Shown here in pieces: positions 18,620 through 28,399 of a DNA stretch of 64,000 nt. The notes beneath the pieces are model-generated. The model saw only the letters and a program-made list of their open reading frames with translations, was not told where the DNA came from and did not search any database. The stretch comes from an uncultured Flavobacteriaceae bacterium (lineage in GTDB: Bacteria; Bacteroidota; Bacteroidia; Flavobacteriales; Flavobacteriaceae). The DNA lies in the NCBI GenBank assembly GCA_947500585.1, contig CANMSN010000001.1, positions 496,001-560,000 on the forward strand, given 5' to 3'. Made by a program: the position numbers and the translations under genes. The stretch's first letter is position 1, and each line of letters opens with the position of its first letter.

Positions 18620-19297
18620 TTAAGTCAAAATATTCTCTGTAACTTTTTGACCGTCTAACATTCTAATAATTCGATGACTATACTTAGCATCATGTTCACT
18701 ATGTGTTACCATAATAATGGTAGTACCTGCCTCGTTTAAATCTATGAGCAAATCCATAACCTCATTACCATTGGTACTATCTAAGTTTCCTGTTGGCTCA
18801 TCGGCTAAAATTAATTTTGGATTATTAACTACGGCTCTAGCAACGGCAACTCTTTGTTGTTGACCTCCTGAAAGTTGCTGAGGAAAGTGATTGCGACGAT
18901 GCATTATTTGCATTTTCTCAAGAACTTCTTCTACTCTTTTTTTGCGTTCTGCTGGTTTTACACCAGTATAAATTAATGGTAACTCTACGTTTTCAAAAAC
19001 GGTAAGTTCATCAATTAGATTAAAACTTTGAAAAACAAAACCGACGTTATGCTTACGTAATTCTGAACGCTTACGCTCGTTATAACCTGCAACTTCTTCA
19101 CCATTAAATTTGAAACTTCCACCATCTGGATCATCCAGTAATCCTAGAATATTTAATAACGTAGACTTCCCACAACCTGATGGTCCCATTATAGCAACAA
19201 ACTCTCCCTGTTTTACCTCAAAAGACAATTTATTTAATGCAATAGTCTGTACCTCTTCGGTTTTGTAAAACTTCTCTAAATCATTAATTTGTATCAT
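18620..19297 (-). CDS. ABC transporter ATP-binding protein (MacB/LolD type), copy 2
   Basis: 225 residues with all ABC motifs intact: Walker A GPSGCGKST (~38-46), Q-loop FVFQSFNLID (~90), signature LSGGQQQRVAVARA (~142-155), Walker B LILADEPTGN (~162-171), switch histidine in MVTHSE. It is the canonical member compared with copy 1 at 2886. It sits between the adaptor gene and the permease array, in the order adaptor-ATPase-permeases typical of MacAB-like operons. The 121-bp gap to the adaptor contains dispersed repeats (19313-19341 and 19384-19409) and no clear promoter. Confidence 0.92.
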   Translation of the reverse strand: MIQINDLEKFYKTEEVQTIALNKLSFEVKQGEFVAIMGPSGCGKSTLLNILGLLDDPDGGSFKFNGEEVAGYNERKRSELRKHNVGFVFQSFNLIDELTVFENVELPLIYTGVKPAERKKRVEEVLEKMQIMHRRNHFPQQLSGGQQQRVAVARAVVNNPKLILADEPTGNLDSTNGNEVMDLLIDLNEAGTTIIMVTHSEHDAKYSHRIIRMLDGQKVTENILT

Positions 19298-19312
19298 TGT
19301 ATTGTGTATTTG

Positions 19313-19409
19313 CTTTTAGCTATTCGCTTTTGGCTATTAGCTTTGTTATTATTATTTATATTATTTACTGACTTTAAAAAACACCCCTAAAGTCCCCTTA
19401 AGGGTACAA
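19313..19409. repeat. two short dispersed repeats between adaptor and ATPase genes
   Basis: The first (19313-19341) is an alternating AGCTATT/GGCTATT block; the second (19384-19409) is an imperfect palindrome built on CCCCTAAAG/CCCCTTAAGGG. Both resemble intergenic repeats common in flavobacterial genomes. The second could fold and act as a weak processing or attenuation hairpin in the operon mRNA. Confidence 0.5.
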
Positions 19410-19418
19410 TCTTTATTT

Positions 19419-20669
19419 CTATTTTAATATTAGCTCTTCTGTGTCGCCATAGGAATCATAACTCGATGTAATTACCTTATCTCCAGCATTCAATCCTTCA
19501 ATAACCTCATAGTATTCTGTATTCTGACTGCCTAAGCGTATGTTTACTTTATAGGCATTACTGCCATCTTCACTAACTTTAAAAATCCAATTACCACCAG
19601 TTTTTTGGAAAAATCCACCTTTAGGAACTAAAAGCGCCTGTTTTTCTGCACTTAAAGCAACTCTGATCTGTAAATTTTGACCTCTTCTAATACCTTCTGG
19701 CACATCGCCTTCAAATTTCATATCTACTTGAAAACGTCCATTGGTAACTTGAGTAAATACTTTTTTAATTACTAATGTGTAGGTTTTGTTATTAAGTTTA
19801 AATGTTCCTGTTTGACCGTTGTAAATTCTAGAAATGTAATGCTCGTCTATATCTACTCGTACTTTATAACCGCTCGTTACATCCACTTGACCCAATCGTG
19901 TTCCTTTGGTTATAGATTGACCAATCTCAGCATCTAAAGACGTTAACTGCCCGTCAATTGGTGCCCTTACAACAAGATCTCCAACTTTTTTTCGCATTAA
20001 TTCTAAAGCACTTTGTGTTCTGGCATAAGAATCTCTTGCTTGTCTTACTTCAAGTTTTGAGGATATAGAATCTTCAGATAACACCTGTTCCGCTAGATTC
20101 ATACGTTCCTTCTGATAGTCATAGTTGTTTTTTGAAGATTCAAAATCTTGTCTACCAATGGCACCTTTTTCATACAAACGCTTATTTAAATCATAAACAC
20201 GTTTTGCTTCGATTAGGCTATTTTCAACATCTGTAAATTGATTTTGCCTATTAATTGTATTTTGACGTGCCGCATTTTGAGAAATCTGCATTTGCGTTAA
20301 TAAGTTATAAACTGAGGTTTCTTGGTTAACTAAGCTTAACTCAAGATCTGTGTTAGATAATCTTAAAATTGGTTCGCCTTTTTTCAAAATTGCTCCATCT
20401 TCAACAAACTTCTCTTCCACCCGACCACCTTCTAAAGCATCCAAATAAATAGTAGTTATTGGCAATACAATACCATTTACTGGGATATTTTCTTGAAATA
20501 CATCATTAGTAATTGTATTTATAGAAATGCGCTCTTTTTCAACATTCAATTTAGAACCACCAGAAGTACTTATAATTACAAAAACAATTAAAGCTAAAAT
20601 TGCTATAACACCTCCGATTAATAATAATCGTGATTTTGAAAATTGCTTCTTTTTAATTGGTATGTCCAT
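19419..20669 (-). CDS. periplasmic adaptor subunit (HlyD/MacA family)
   Basis: 416 residues from MDIPIKKKQFSKSRL: a short cytoplasmic N-terminus, one membrane helix (LLLIGGVIAILALIVFVII), then a lipoyl/beta-barrel adaptor fold with a long coiled-coil hairpin (~105-215) and DAEIGQSITKGTRLGQVD, EGIRRGQNLQIRVAL blocks typical of MacA/HlyD proteins. The frame is open 45 codons further upstream (to 20804), but that stretch covers the promoter and operators, so the start at 20669 is preferred. It bridges the inner-membrane permeases and the TolC-like channel. First gene of the efflux operon. Confidence 0.9.
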   Translation of the reverse strand: MDIPIKKKQFSKSRLLLIGGVIAILALIVFVIISTSGGSKLNVEKERISINTITNDVFQENIPVNGIVLPITTIYLDALEGGRVEEKFVEDGAILKKGEPILRLSNTDLELSLVNQETSVYNLLTQMQISQNAARQNTINRQNQFTDVENSLIEAKRVYDLNKRLYEKGAIGRQDFESSKNNYDYQKERMNLAEQVLSEDSISSKLEVRQARDSYARTQSALELMRKKVGDLVVRAPIDGQLTSLDAEIGQSITKGTRLGQVDVTSGYKVRVDIDEHYISRIYNGQTGTFKLNNKTYTLVIKKVFTQVTNGRFQVDMKFEGDVPEGIRRGQNLQIRVALSAEKQALLVPKGGFFQKTGGNWIFKVSEDGSNAYKVNIRLGSQNTEYYEVIEGLNAGDKVITSSYDSYGDTEELILK

Positions 20670-20697
20670 TTTAGGTTTTTTAGTTACATAACATATA

Positions 20698-20713
20698 GTG
20701 AAGATGATGCCAA
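20698..20713 (-). promoter_or_regulatory. sigma54-like -24/-12 promoter upstream of the adaptor gene
   Basis: Identical to the element at 3632-3647, within a 23-bp block (20693-20715). The predicted start of transcription is near 20686, only ~17 nt before the adaptor ATG at 20669, which also rules out the longer adaptor reading frame. Confidence 0.6.
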
Positions 20714-20765
20714 AAACACAAATAACTAAAAAACAAACACTTACAATATGTTTGAGGAATAAAAG

Positions 20766-20803
20766 TGTTCGATTTTGATACACTTTCTGTTCGAAAATGT
20801 ACA
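20766..20803. promoter_or_regulatory. paired operator sites (upstream activator sequence), copy 2
   Basis: Site 1 TGTTCGATTTTGATACA (20766-20782) is identical to the first site of copy 1; site 2 TGTTCGAAAATGTACA (20788-20803) is a less perfect palindrome. The 22-bp and 55-bp spacings match copy 1 exactly. The pair lies 70-107 bp upstream of the divergent regulator gene and could also autoregulate it. Confidence 0.65.
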
Positions 20804-20872
20804 CTTTTCAAACTAAATTATTTTCTTTTTCTAATCTTTTTAAGCTGAATATAAAATTGTAATATTGTATCA

Positions 20873-22222
20873 ATGGTATTAAAAAACGCAACAATATTAG
20901 TTATTGACGATGATATTGATGTGCTAACTGCACTTCGACTTCTACTAAAACCACTAGTTAAAGATGTAGTTACAGAAAAGAACCCTAGTAATATTACTTC
21001 GCAAATTGAGCGTGCTACATTCGACATCATCATATTAGATATGAATTTCAGTGGTTTAGTCAATACTGGCAATGAAGGTATTTTTTGGCTCAATAAAATC
21101 CGAAAGCAAAAACCAGAAACTTCAGTGATTTTAATGACCGCTTATGCTGATATTGATTTAGCCATTAGAGGTTTAAAAGAAGGCGCATCCGATTTCTTAG
21201 TAAAGCCTTGGAAGAATGAAAAAATTATAGAAACTATAACTGCCATTCTTAGTAAGAAAAAATCTAATGGAGTTAAAACAGAGTCTTTAAATTCAAATAG
21301 TGTTGAAATTATTGGTGAAAGTGACGTTATGAAAGACGTTTTTGTGAAGCTTAAAAAAGTAGCACCAACAGACGCCAATATTTTAGTACTCGGAGAAAAT
21401 GGTACTGGTAAAGATTTAATTGCTAGAGCGCTTCATGATAATTCTAAAAGAAGAAATAAACCTTTTGTGAAGGTTGATGTTGGCGCACTAACAGCATCAC
21501 TTTTTGAAAGTGAATTGTTCGGTTATAAAAAAGGAGCTTTTACAGATGCAAGAGAAGATAGAAAAGGACGTTTTGAGGCTGCAAATGGCGGCACGCTTTT
21601 TTTAGATGAAATAGGCAACATTAGCCTAGGACAACAAGTAAGATTGTTGACTGTCCTTCAAAATAGGCAAGTTACACCTTTAGGTTCTAATGAATCCATA
21701 CCAATAGATATTAGATTAATTTGCGCAACTAATATTGATCCAAAAATATTAGCAGATGAGAAAAAATTCCGAAAGGATTTAATTTATAGAATTAATACTG
21801 TAGATATAATCGTTCCTCCTTTAAGAGATCGAGGTACTGATATTACCGAATTATCTAAATATTTTGTTTCAATCTATGCCGAAAAATATAATAAAAACGG
21901 TTTTACTTTCGATTCTGGATTTATTTCAAAGTTAAAAAAACACGATTTCCCTGGTAATGTAAGAGAACTACAGTATGTTTTAGAACGCGCTGTAATTATG
22001 ACTGATGGATCTACTTTAAAACCTGATGATTTAGTTTTTTCATCTATTGAACGTACAATAAATTCTAGTCCAGAACATACCACTATGAATTTAGACGATT
22101 TAGAAAAAAACACCATTCTTACTGTACTAGAAAAAAACAAAGGAAACGTTTCTAAATCTGCTAAAGAACTAGGAATTACAAGAGCTGCCTTATATAGACG
22201 ATTAGACAAATATGAACTATAA
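20873..22222 (+). CDS. sigma54-dependent response regulator (NtrC family)
   Basis: 449 residues in three domains. Receiver (~1-125): acidic pocket DDD at 12-14, phosphoacceptor Asp56 in IIILDMNF, Lys111 in FLVKPW. AAA+ domain (~147-375): Walker A GENGTGKD, sigma54 loop GAFTDA (a variant of GAFTGA that is frequent in Bacteroidota), Walker B GGTLFLDEIGN. C-terminal Fis-type helix-turn-helix (VSKSAKELGITRAALYRRL). It would bind upstream sites when phosphorylated and open sigma54 promoters. It is divergent from the adaptor gene and overlaps the kinase gene by 11 nt. Its probable targets are the two operator pairs at 3700 and 20766. Confidence 0.93.
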   Translation: MVLKNATILVIDDDIDVLTALRLLLKPLVKDVVTEKNPSNITSQIERATFDIIILDMNFSGLVNTGNEGIFWLNKIRKQKPETSVILMTAYADIDLAIRGLKEGASDFLVKPWKNEKIIETITAILSKKKSNGVKTESLNSNSVEIIGESDVMKDVFVKLKKVAPTDANILVLGENGTGKDLIARALHDNSKRRNKPFVKVDVGALTASLFESELFGYKKGAFTDAREDRKGRFEAANGGTLFLDEIGNISLGQQVRLLTVLQNRQVTPLGSNESIPIDIRLICATNIDPKILADEKKFRKDLIYRINTVDIIVPPLRDRGTDITELSKYFVSIYAEKYNKNGFTFDSGFISKLKKHDFPGNVRELQYVLERAVIMTDGSTLKPDDLVFSSIERTINSSPEHTTMNLDDLEKNTILTVLEKNKGNVSKSAKELGITRAALYRRLDKYEL

Positions 22223-23555
22223 AGGTTACATTTTTAGGCTCTTTTTCAGAATCTTACTTCTTGTTAGCGCTATACTTGTATTAAGCTACACTATATACAA
22301 TGACGAAATAACTTATACTGTTATTACTAGTGTCGTTATACTTTACTTAATTGTTAACACTTACACCTTTGTAAAACGACGTTTTGTGGCAATGGATGAT
22401 TTTTTTGAAGCTGTAAAATATCGTGATTTCTCGAGGTGGTTTCCAGAAGATAGAGGTCCAAAAGACATTCGGTTTTTATATACAGGCTTCAATGAAATTA
22501 ACAGAACAATTAAAGAAATAAATTCTCAAAACCAAGCCCAATATGTGTATCTACAAAAGATTTTAGAAATGGTAGATATTGGTATTATTGCCTACAATCT
22601 AGAAACAGGTAATGTTTTATGGACAAATGACTCGTTTGGAGAAATTTTAGATATGCCGTCGTTTAAGAACATTAGATTTGTGGAAAGTAGAAAACCAAAA
22701 CTCTTCAATACCATTTTTGAAACCTATCATAGAGAGCCTAATTCTATTTCTATTGCCTTACAAAATGAAAGTATTAAAATACTAATTTCTGATACTATTT
22801 TTCAGGTTGATGATGATGCTTTTAAATTAATCGTAATTCAGGATATAGACAATACTTTAAATAAAAATGAGTCCGAATCTTGGAAGAAATTATTGAGTGT
22901 AATGACTCATGAAATAATGAATTCCATTACGCCAATTTCCTCATTGGCAGATACACTGCAGTATAATTTGCAACTTGCCATTGAAAAACCTGATGAAAAC
23001 ACGCTTGAATTAGATGATATTAACTCTGGTATCAAAACCATTAAAAATCGTAGTGAAGGTTTGCTGAAATTCGCCAAAACCTACCGGAGTTTAAGTAAAG
23101 TAACCCAATTAAACCTCCAAAGAGTTAGAGTTTCTGAGCTTTTCAATAATATACAATTATTAATGGAGCCCTCAATTAAAGTTAAAAATATAGATATAGA
23201 ATTTAAAATTACTGGTTCAAAATTAGAATTAGATATAGACACACATCTAATTGAACAAGTATTAATTAATCTTATACTTAATGCAGTTGACGCTTGTAAA
23301 CACAAGGATAATGCTGAAATTAAAGTTTTAGCAGCCCAAAACCCTAACAGGGATATCGTACTTAAAGTTTATGATAACGGTTCTGGTATTCCAGAAGAAA
23401 TATTAGAAAACATATTTGTACCATTCTTTACAAGTAAAGCTACAGGAAGCGGTATTGGTTTAAGCCTTTGTAAACAAATTATGTTATTACACAAAGGAAA
23501 AATTATGGTAAAAAGCTCAGAAGGAGAAGGTTCCGTATTTAGTTTGGTATTCTAA
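22212..23555 (+). CDS. sensor histidine kinase partner of the sigma54-type regulator
   Basis: 447 residues. Two N-terminal membrane helices (~8-28 and ~34-53) separated by only a few residues leave almost no periplasmic sensor domain, so the signal is probably sensed in the membrane or cytoplasm. A PAS-like domain follows (~115-212). The H-box is LLSVMTHEIMNSITPISSLA with His233; N, G1 and G2 boxes are NLILNAVDAC, DNGSGIPEE and GSGIGLSLCKQI. The layout resembles NtrY/envelope-stress kinases paired with NtrC-type regulators. It starts inside the last codons of the regulator gene (ATG at 22212), which indicates translational coupling. Confidence 0.92.
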   Translation: MNYKGYIFRLFFRILLLVSAILVLSYTIYNDEITYTVITSVVILYLIVNTYTFVKRRFVAMDDFFEAVKYRDFSRWFPEDRGPKDIRFLYTGFNEINRTIKEINSQNQAQYVYLQKILEMVDIGIIAYNLETGNVLWTNDSFGEILDMPSFKNIRFVESRKPKLFNTIFETYHREPNSISIALQNESIKILISDTIFQVDDDAFKLIVIQDIDNTLNKNESESWKKLLSVMTHEIMNSITPISSLADTLQYNLQLAIEKPDENTLELDDINSGIKTIKNRSEGLLKFAKTYRSLSKVTQLNLQRVRVSELFNNIQLLMEPSIKVKNIDIEFKITGSKLELDIDTHLIEQVLINLILNAVDACKHKDNAEIKVLAAQNPNRDIVLKVYDNGSGIPEEILENIFVPFFTSKATGSGIGLSLCKQIMLLHKGKIMVKSSEGEGSVFSLVF

Positions 23556-23717
23556 AAAAATCAACCAAATCCATTCAAAATTTTGCTAAAAGCAGAAATA
23601 TGATTTAAGCTAAAAAATAAAAAAAGCACTTCAACTATTAGTTAGTGATTTCTTCATTTCAAAATGTTATTTTTTTATTAAAATTACTTACAACTTCTTA
23701 ATGTATAGTTAAATTTG

Positions 23718-26700
23718 ATGAAAAAAATGACTAATTCTATGATTAAAACTAAAAAACTCTTCGTTTTACTATTCGTATGCCTTTTAACCTTCTCTGTTAA
23801 TGCTCAAAAAAAACCTGAAGTAAAAACAGATTCTACACTTTCAGGCTTAAAATTTAGAAGTATTGGTCCCGCATTTATGTCGGGTAGAATTGCTGATATA
23901 GCCATAGGCCCCAATAACCAGAATATTTGGTATGTAGCCGTTGGCTCTGGTGGTGTATGGAAAACTGTAAATTCAGGTACAACTTGGACGCCTTTAACAG
24001 ACAATTTACCTTTCTTTTCAACAGGTTGCATAACCATTGACCCAAATAACACGAATACCATTTGGTTAGGAACTGGTGAAAACGTTGGTGGAAGACATGT
24101 TGGCATCGGCGATGGACTATATGTAAGTTATGATGGTGGCAAAAACTGGCAAAACAAGGGTTTAAAAAAATCAGAACATATTTCTAAAATTATTGTAAAT
24201 CCGAAAAACTCAAATGAAATATGGGTAGCATCTCAAGGGCCTCTTTGGAGTTCTGGTGGCGATCGTGGTTTATATAAAACTTCTGATGGAGGCGATACTT
24301 GGAAGCTAGTTTTAAGTGATAACAAATGGACTGGGGTTACCGATATCGTAATGGATCCTAGAGATGAAAAAATACTATATGCTGCAACATGGCAACGACA
24401 CAGAAATGTAGCTGCATATGTTGGTGGTGGCGAAGGTACCGCAATTTATAAAAGTACTGATGGTGGTGAAAATTGGGATAAACTAAAAAATGGATTACCG
24501 AATAGCGATATGGGAAAAATTGGATTAGCCATTTCTCCTATTAATCCAGATGTTTTATATGCTGCTATAGAACTGGATAGAAAAAAAGGCGGTGTTTATC
24601 GTTCTGCTGACAGAGGAGGTAGTTGGACTAAAATGTCTGATACAGTTTCAGGTGGAACTGGTCCGCATTATTATCAAGAATTATATGCTTCACCTCATGT
24701 TTTTGATAAAATTTACTTGATGAATAACAGTACACTATATTCTGAAGATGGCGGAAAAACGTTTCAAGTCATGAAAAAGGAAAATAAACATGGCGATGAT
24801 CATAGTTTAACATTCAAATCCAATGACCCAAACTACATGCTTATAGGAACAGATGGTGGTATTTATGAATCTTTTGATGGGTCTGAAACATGGAAATTTG
24901 TTAACAACCTGCCAATAACGCAATTTTATAAAGTCGCCGTTGATGATGCTACTCCATTTTATAATTTATATGGCGGTACTCAAGATAATAATTCTCAAGG
25001 TGGTCCTTCAAGAACACTTAAAACAACTGGCATAACAAATTCAGATTGGTTTGTGCTTTTAGGTGGTGATGGGCATCAACCAGCAACCGAACCTGGAAAT
25101 CCAGATATCGTATATGCGCAATCGCAACAAGGGAACTTACATCGTGTTGATAGAACCACAGGTGAAGCCATTTTTATTAAACCGCAAGCTGGAATTGATG
25201 AAACTTATGAACGTAATAATTGGGACTCTCCTATTATAGTTAGCCATCATGACCCAAAACGCATTTATTTTGGAACTCAGCGTGTTTGGAGGTCTGATAA
25301 CCGTGGTGATAGTTGGGCACCTATTTCTAAAGATTTAACAAAAAATGAAGAACGTATTTTATTACCTATTATGGGTAAACAACAAAGTTGGGATGCCGCT
25401 TGGGATGTTTATGCTATGTCCACATATAATACTATTACCTCACTTTCGGAATCTCCTTTAGATGAAAATATTCTATATTCAGGAACAGATGACGGTATAA
25501 TTCAATACACAAAAAATGGAGGTGAATCTTGGACAAAAGTATTGGTGTCAAATTTACCAAATGTTCCAGCTACAGCTTTTGTAAACGATATTAAAGCCGA
25601 TTTACATGATGCAAATACCGTGTATGTAGCTCTTGACAACCATAAATTTGGAGACTACAAACCTTATTTATTAAAAAGCATAAATGGCGGAAAGTCTTGG
25701 GAGTCCATAACAAATGGTATTCCAGAAAACACTATGGTTTGGAGAATTGTGCAAGATCATATAAACCCTAATTTACTTTTTCTAGCAACAGAGTATGGTA
25801 TTTATACTTCTATGAATCAAGGTAGTCATTGGATTAAATTTTCAGAAGGCTTACCAACTATTTCATTTAGAGATTTAGCTATTCAAAAGAGAGAAAATGA
25901 TTTAGTTGTAGCTTCTTTTGGGCGTGGTTTTTATGTTTTAGATGATTATAGTGCTTTAAGAAGTATGGATACTAATTCGTTTTCAAAACCAGCTTTGTTT
26001 AAGCCAAGAAAAGCTTTACAATACAAACCTATTAGTGGCGGCACTTCTAGTCAAGGCGGTAGTTATTTTGCATCTAAAAACCTAGATTATGGCGCTATTT
26101 TCACCTACTACTTACCAGAAAATTTTGAAAGCTTAAAATCTGTTCGTCAAAAAACGGAAAAGACTTTAAAGAAAGAAAATAAAAATATTCCTTTTCCTGG
26201 TTGGGATGCTTTGGATGAAGAAAAAAATGAAGCAAGCGCCTCAATTATTTTAGTAATAAAAGATATTGATGGTAATTTCGTTACGCGTGTAAATGCACCA
26301 TATAAAAAAGGATTCAATCGCGTGTCTTGGAACTTAAAAAAATCTTTAAGAACATCACTAAACATGGATAAAATAGACGATAACCCATCTGCTTATTACT
26401 ACAGCACATTTGCTGATGAAGGGACTTATAGCGTTTCTATGTTTTCAAATATTAAAGGTGAAATCACACCATTGTCAGAACCTCAAACTTTTGAAGTTGA
26501 AAGAATTCGTGAAAATGTTTTAAAAAATCCATTGAATGATAACATGGATAATTATATAGAAGATTTAAAAACATTCAAATTTAATTTTGAATCTACTTTA
26601 AAAGATTTTGATGAAGCCTCTAAAAAGCTATCTACTTACGAAAAAGCGACCGTTTATATTAATGGAGAACCAGGTGATTTAGAAAAAGAGATTGGCACTT

Positions 26701-26981
26701 TAAAAAAGCAAATGCTTGCTTTAAACCAGACTTTAAATGGAAATGCCTCAAAAAAGGAAATTGGAGAAAAAGATATCCCTTCCATTTCATCAAGATTATC
26801 TGTTGCACAACGTGGATTTAGCACTACTTATGGCCCAACAGAAATGCATATGAAAAGTTTAGATATGGCGAAAACTCTTTTTAATAGGGTTAAACCAGAA
26901 CTTGAAAAATTTATTAAAATTGATGTTCCTAAAATTGAGGAAAAACTTTTGAAAGCTGGAGTTCCTCCAATTTTAGACTAA
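23718..26981 (+). CDS. secreted VPS10/sortilin-type BNR-repeat protein
   Basis: 1087 residues with a signal peptide (hydrophobic core LFVLLFVCLLTFSVNAQ). The frame can start at a TTG (23715), but the next codon is ATG and is preferred. The body is a beta-propeller with repeated Asp-box/BNR motifs of the form SxDGGxxW (SYDGGKNW, TSDGGDTW, STDGGENW, SADRGGSW, INGGKSW). A C-terminal helical region (~920-1087) follows. Flavobacterial relatives are annotated as glycosyl hydrolases or VPS10-domain proteins, but no catalytic residues are certain here. It stands alone between the kinase gene and a strong bidirectional terminator. Export by Sec is likely; no type IX tail is visible. Confidence 0.85.
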   Translation: MKKMTNSMIKTKKLFVLLFVCLLTFSVNAQKKPEVKTDSTLSGLKFRSIGPAFMSGRIADIAIGPNNQNIWYVAVGSGGVWKTVNSGTTWTPLTDNLPFFSTGCITIDPNNTNTIWLGTGENVGGRHVGIGDGLYVSYDGGKNWQNKGLKKSEHISKIIVNPKNSNEIWVASQGPLWSSGGDRGLYKTSDGGDTWKLVLSDNKWTGVTDIVMDPRDEKILYAATWQRHRNVAAYVGGGEGTAIYKSTDGGENWDKLKNGLPNSDMGKIGLAISPINPDVLYAAIELDRKKGGVYRSADRGGSWTKMSDTVSGGTGPHYYQELYASPHVFDKIYLMNNSTLYSEDGGKTFQVMKKENKHGDDHSLTFKSNDPNYMLIGTDGGIYESFDGSETWKFVNNLPITQFYKVAVDDATPFYNLYGGTQDNNSQGGPSRTLKTTGITNSDWFVLLGGDGHQPATEPGNPDIVYAQSQQGNLHRVDRTTGEAIFIKPQAGIDETYERNNWDSPIIVSHHDPKRIYFGTQRVWRSDNRGDSWAPISKDLTKNEERILLPIMGKQQSWDAAWDVYAMSTYNTITSLSESPLDENILYSGTDDGIIQYTKNGGESWTKVLVSNLPNVPATAFVNDIKADLHDANTVYVALDNHKFGDYKPYLLKSINGGKSWESITNGIPENTMVWRIVQDHINPNLLFLATEYGIYTSMNQGSHWIKFSEGLPTISFRDLAIQKRENDLVVASFGRGFYVLDDYSALRSMDTNSFSKPALFKPRKALQYKPISGGTSSQGGSYFASKNLDYGAIFTYYLPENFESLKSVRQKTEKTLKKENKNIPFPGWDALDEEKNEASASIILVIKDIDGNFVTRVNAPYKKGFNRVSWNLKKSLRTSLNMDKIDDNPSAYYYSTFADEGTYSVSMFSNIKGEITPLSEPQTFEVERIRENVLKNPLNDNMDNYIEDLKTFKFNFESTLKDFDEASKKLSTYEKATVYINGEPGDLEKEIGTLKKQMLALNQTLNGNASKKEIGEKDIPSISSRLSVAQRGFSTTYGPTEMHMKSLDMAKTLFNRVKPELEKFIKIDVPKIEEKLLKAGVPPILD

Positions 26982-26991
26982 ATTTTTCAAT

Positions 26992-27027
26992 AAAAAAGCC
27001 TGTTATTTTAAAATAACAGGCTTTTTT
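26992..27027. terminator. bidirectional terminator between the BNR gene and xylA
   Basis: A near-perfect 18-bp inverted repeat, AAAAAAGCCTGTTATTTT with its complement, centred at 27009/27010. A and T runs at both ends let it serve the converging genes on both strands. Confidence 0.9.
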
Positions 27028-27047
27028 TATATTGCTGAAATATCAAC

Positions 27048-28373
27048 TTAAATATACTGATTAATAATATTCTCAAACAATTCTTGTTTACCACTTTTCA
27101 ATTTTAGCTCGCCGTTTTCTTGAGCAATTTTATATAAATCTTGTAGGTTTAATTTTCCGTTCTCAAAATCTTTTCCTTTACCAAAATCAAAAGAACTGTA
27201 ACGCTCTTTTCTTAATTTTTCGTAAGGTGAAGACGTAATAATTTTATCTGCAATTAATAACGCTCTAGCAAAGGTATCTGCTCCACCAATATGCGCATGA
27301 AACACATCATCTAAATCGGTAGAATTTCTTCTAATTTTTGCGTCAAAATTAATTCCTCCGCCTTGTAATCCACCTGCTTTTAAGAATACCAACATCGCCT
27401 CTGTTGTTTCCTGAATGTTATTTGGAAATTGGTCGGTATCCCATCCATTTTGGTAATCGCCTCTATTGGCATCTAAGCTGCCTAACATACCTGCTTTTGC
27501 TGCAGTTTCCATTTCATGCTGAAACGTATGCTGTGCTAAAGTAGCGTGATTAACTTCAATATTTATTTTAAAGTCTTTATCTAAACCATATTGTTTCAAG
27601 AACCCTATTGCTGTAGCTGTATCAAAATCATATTGATGTTTGGATGGCTCCATGGGCTTTGGTTCGATAAAGAAGTTCCCCTTAAACCCTTGTGCTCTTG
27701 CATAGTCCCTACACATAGCTAAAAACTGCCCCATATGGTCTAACTCACGACCCATATCGGTATTTAAAAGCGACATATAACCTTCGCGACCTCCCCAGAA
27801 CACATAGTTTTCACCATCTAAAGCCATAGTCGCATCTAAAGCTAATTTTATTTGTCCGCCAGCTCTAGCAACCACATCAAAATCTGGATTTGTAGAAGCG
27901 CCATTCATGTAACGAGGATTTGAAAAACAGTTTGCTGTTCCCCAAAGTAATTTAATTCCAGATTCGGCTTTCTTTTCTTTTAAATATTCTGTAATGGTTG
28001 CTAATCTGCTTTCTGACTCTGCAAATGTTGCGCCTTCTTGAATTAAATCGAAATCGTGAAAACAGAAATAATCAAAGCCCATTTTTGAAATAAATTCGAA
28101 AGCGGCATCGGCTTTGTCTTTTGCTGCTTGAATAGGATCTGATGATTTATCCCACTCAAAATTTTGGGTTCCAGGACCAAACGGATCACTTCCCTGTCCG
28201 CAGAACGTATGCCAGTAAGCAATGGCGAATTTAAAATGTTCTCGCATTGTTTTTCCAGCTACAACCTGCTCAGGGTTATAGTATTTAAACGCTAAGGGAT
28301 TATCAGAATCCTTACCTTCAAATTTAATATCTCCAATACCTTTGTAGTATTCTTTGTTTCCTATAATTGCCAT
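27048..28373 (-). CDS. xylA: xylose isomerase
   Basis: 441 residues, the normal length for class II xylose isomerases, converting D-xylose to D-xylulose in the cytoplasm. Visible signatures: [16 protein letters not shown] near the N-terminus, [10 protein letters not shown] (~190), [18 protein letters not shown] with the metal-binding glutamate, [18 protein letters not shown], and [20 protein letters not shown] with further metal ligands. It follows xylB by 26 nt on the same strand and forms the last gene of a regulator-kinase-isomerase operon. No anomalies seen. Confidence 0.97.
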   Translation of the reverse strand: MAIIGNKEYYKGIGDIKFEGKDSDNPLAFKYYNPEQVVAGKTMREHFKFAIAYWHTFCGQGSDPFGPGTQNFEWDKSSDPIQAAKDKADAAFEFISKMGFDYFCFHDFDLIQEGATFAESESRLATITEYLKEKKAESGIKLLWGTANCFSNPRYMNGASTNPDFDVVARAGGQIKLALDATMALDGENYVFWGGREGYMSLLNTDMGRELDHMGQFLAMCRDYARAQGFKGNFFIEPKPMEPSKHQYDFDTATAIGFLKQYGLDKDFKINIEVNHATLAQHTFQHEMETAAKAGMLGSLDANRGDYQNGWDTDQFPNNIQETTEAMLVFLKAGGLQGGGINFDAKIRRNSTDLDDVFHAHIGGADTFARALLIADKIITSSPYEKLRKERYSSFDFGKGKDFENGKLNLQDLYKIAQENGELKLKSGKQELFENIINQYI

Positions 28374-28399
28374 AATAAAAATGTTTATATTTTATTTAG

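Noticed and set aside
20670-20804. N-terminal extension of the adaptor protein with a hydrophobic stretch
   Set aside because: It covers the promoter and both operators; the start at 20669 gives the normal adaptor layout with one membrane helix.
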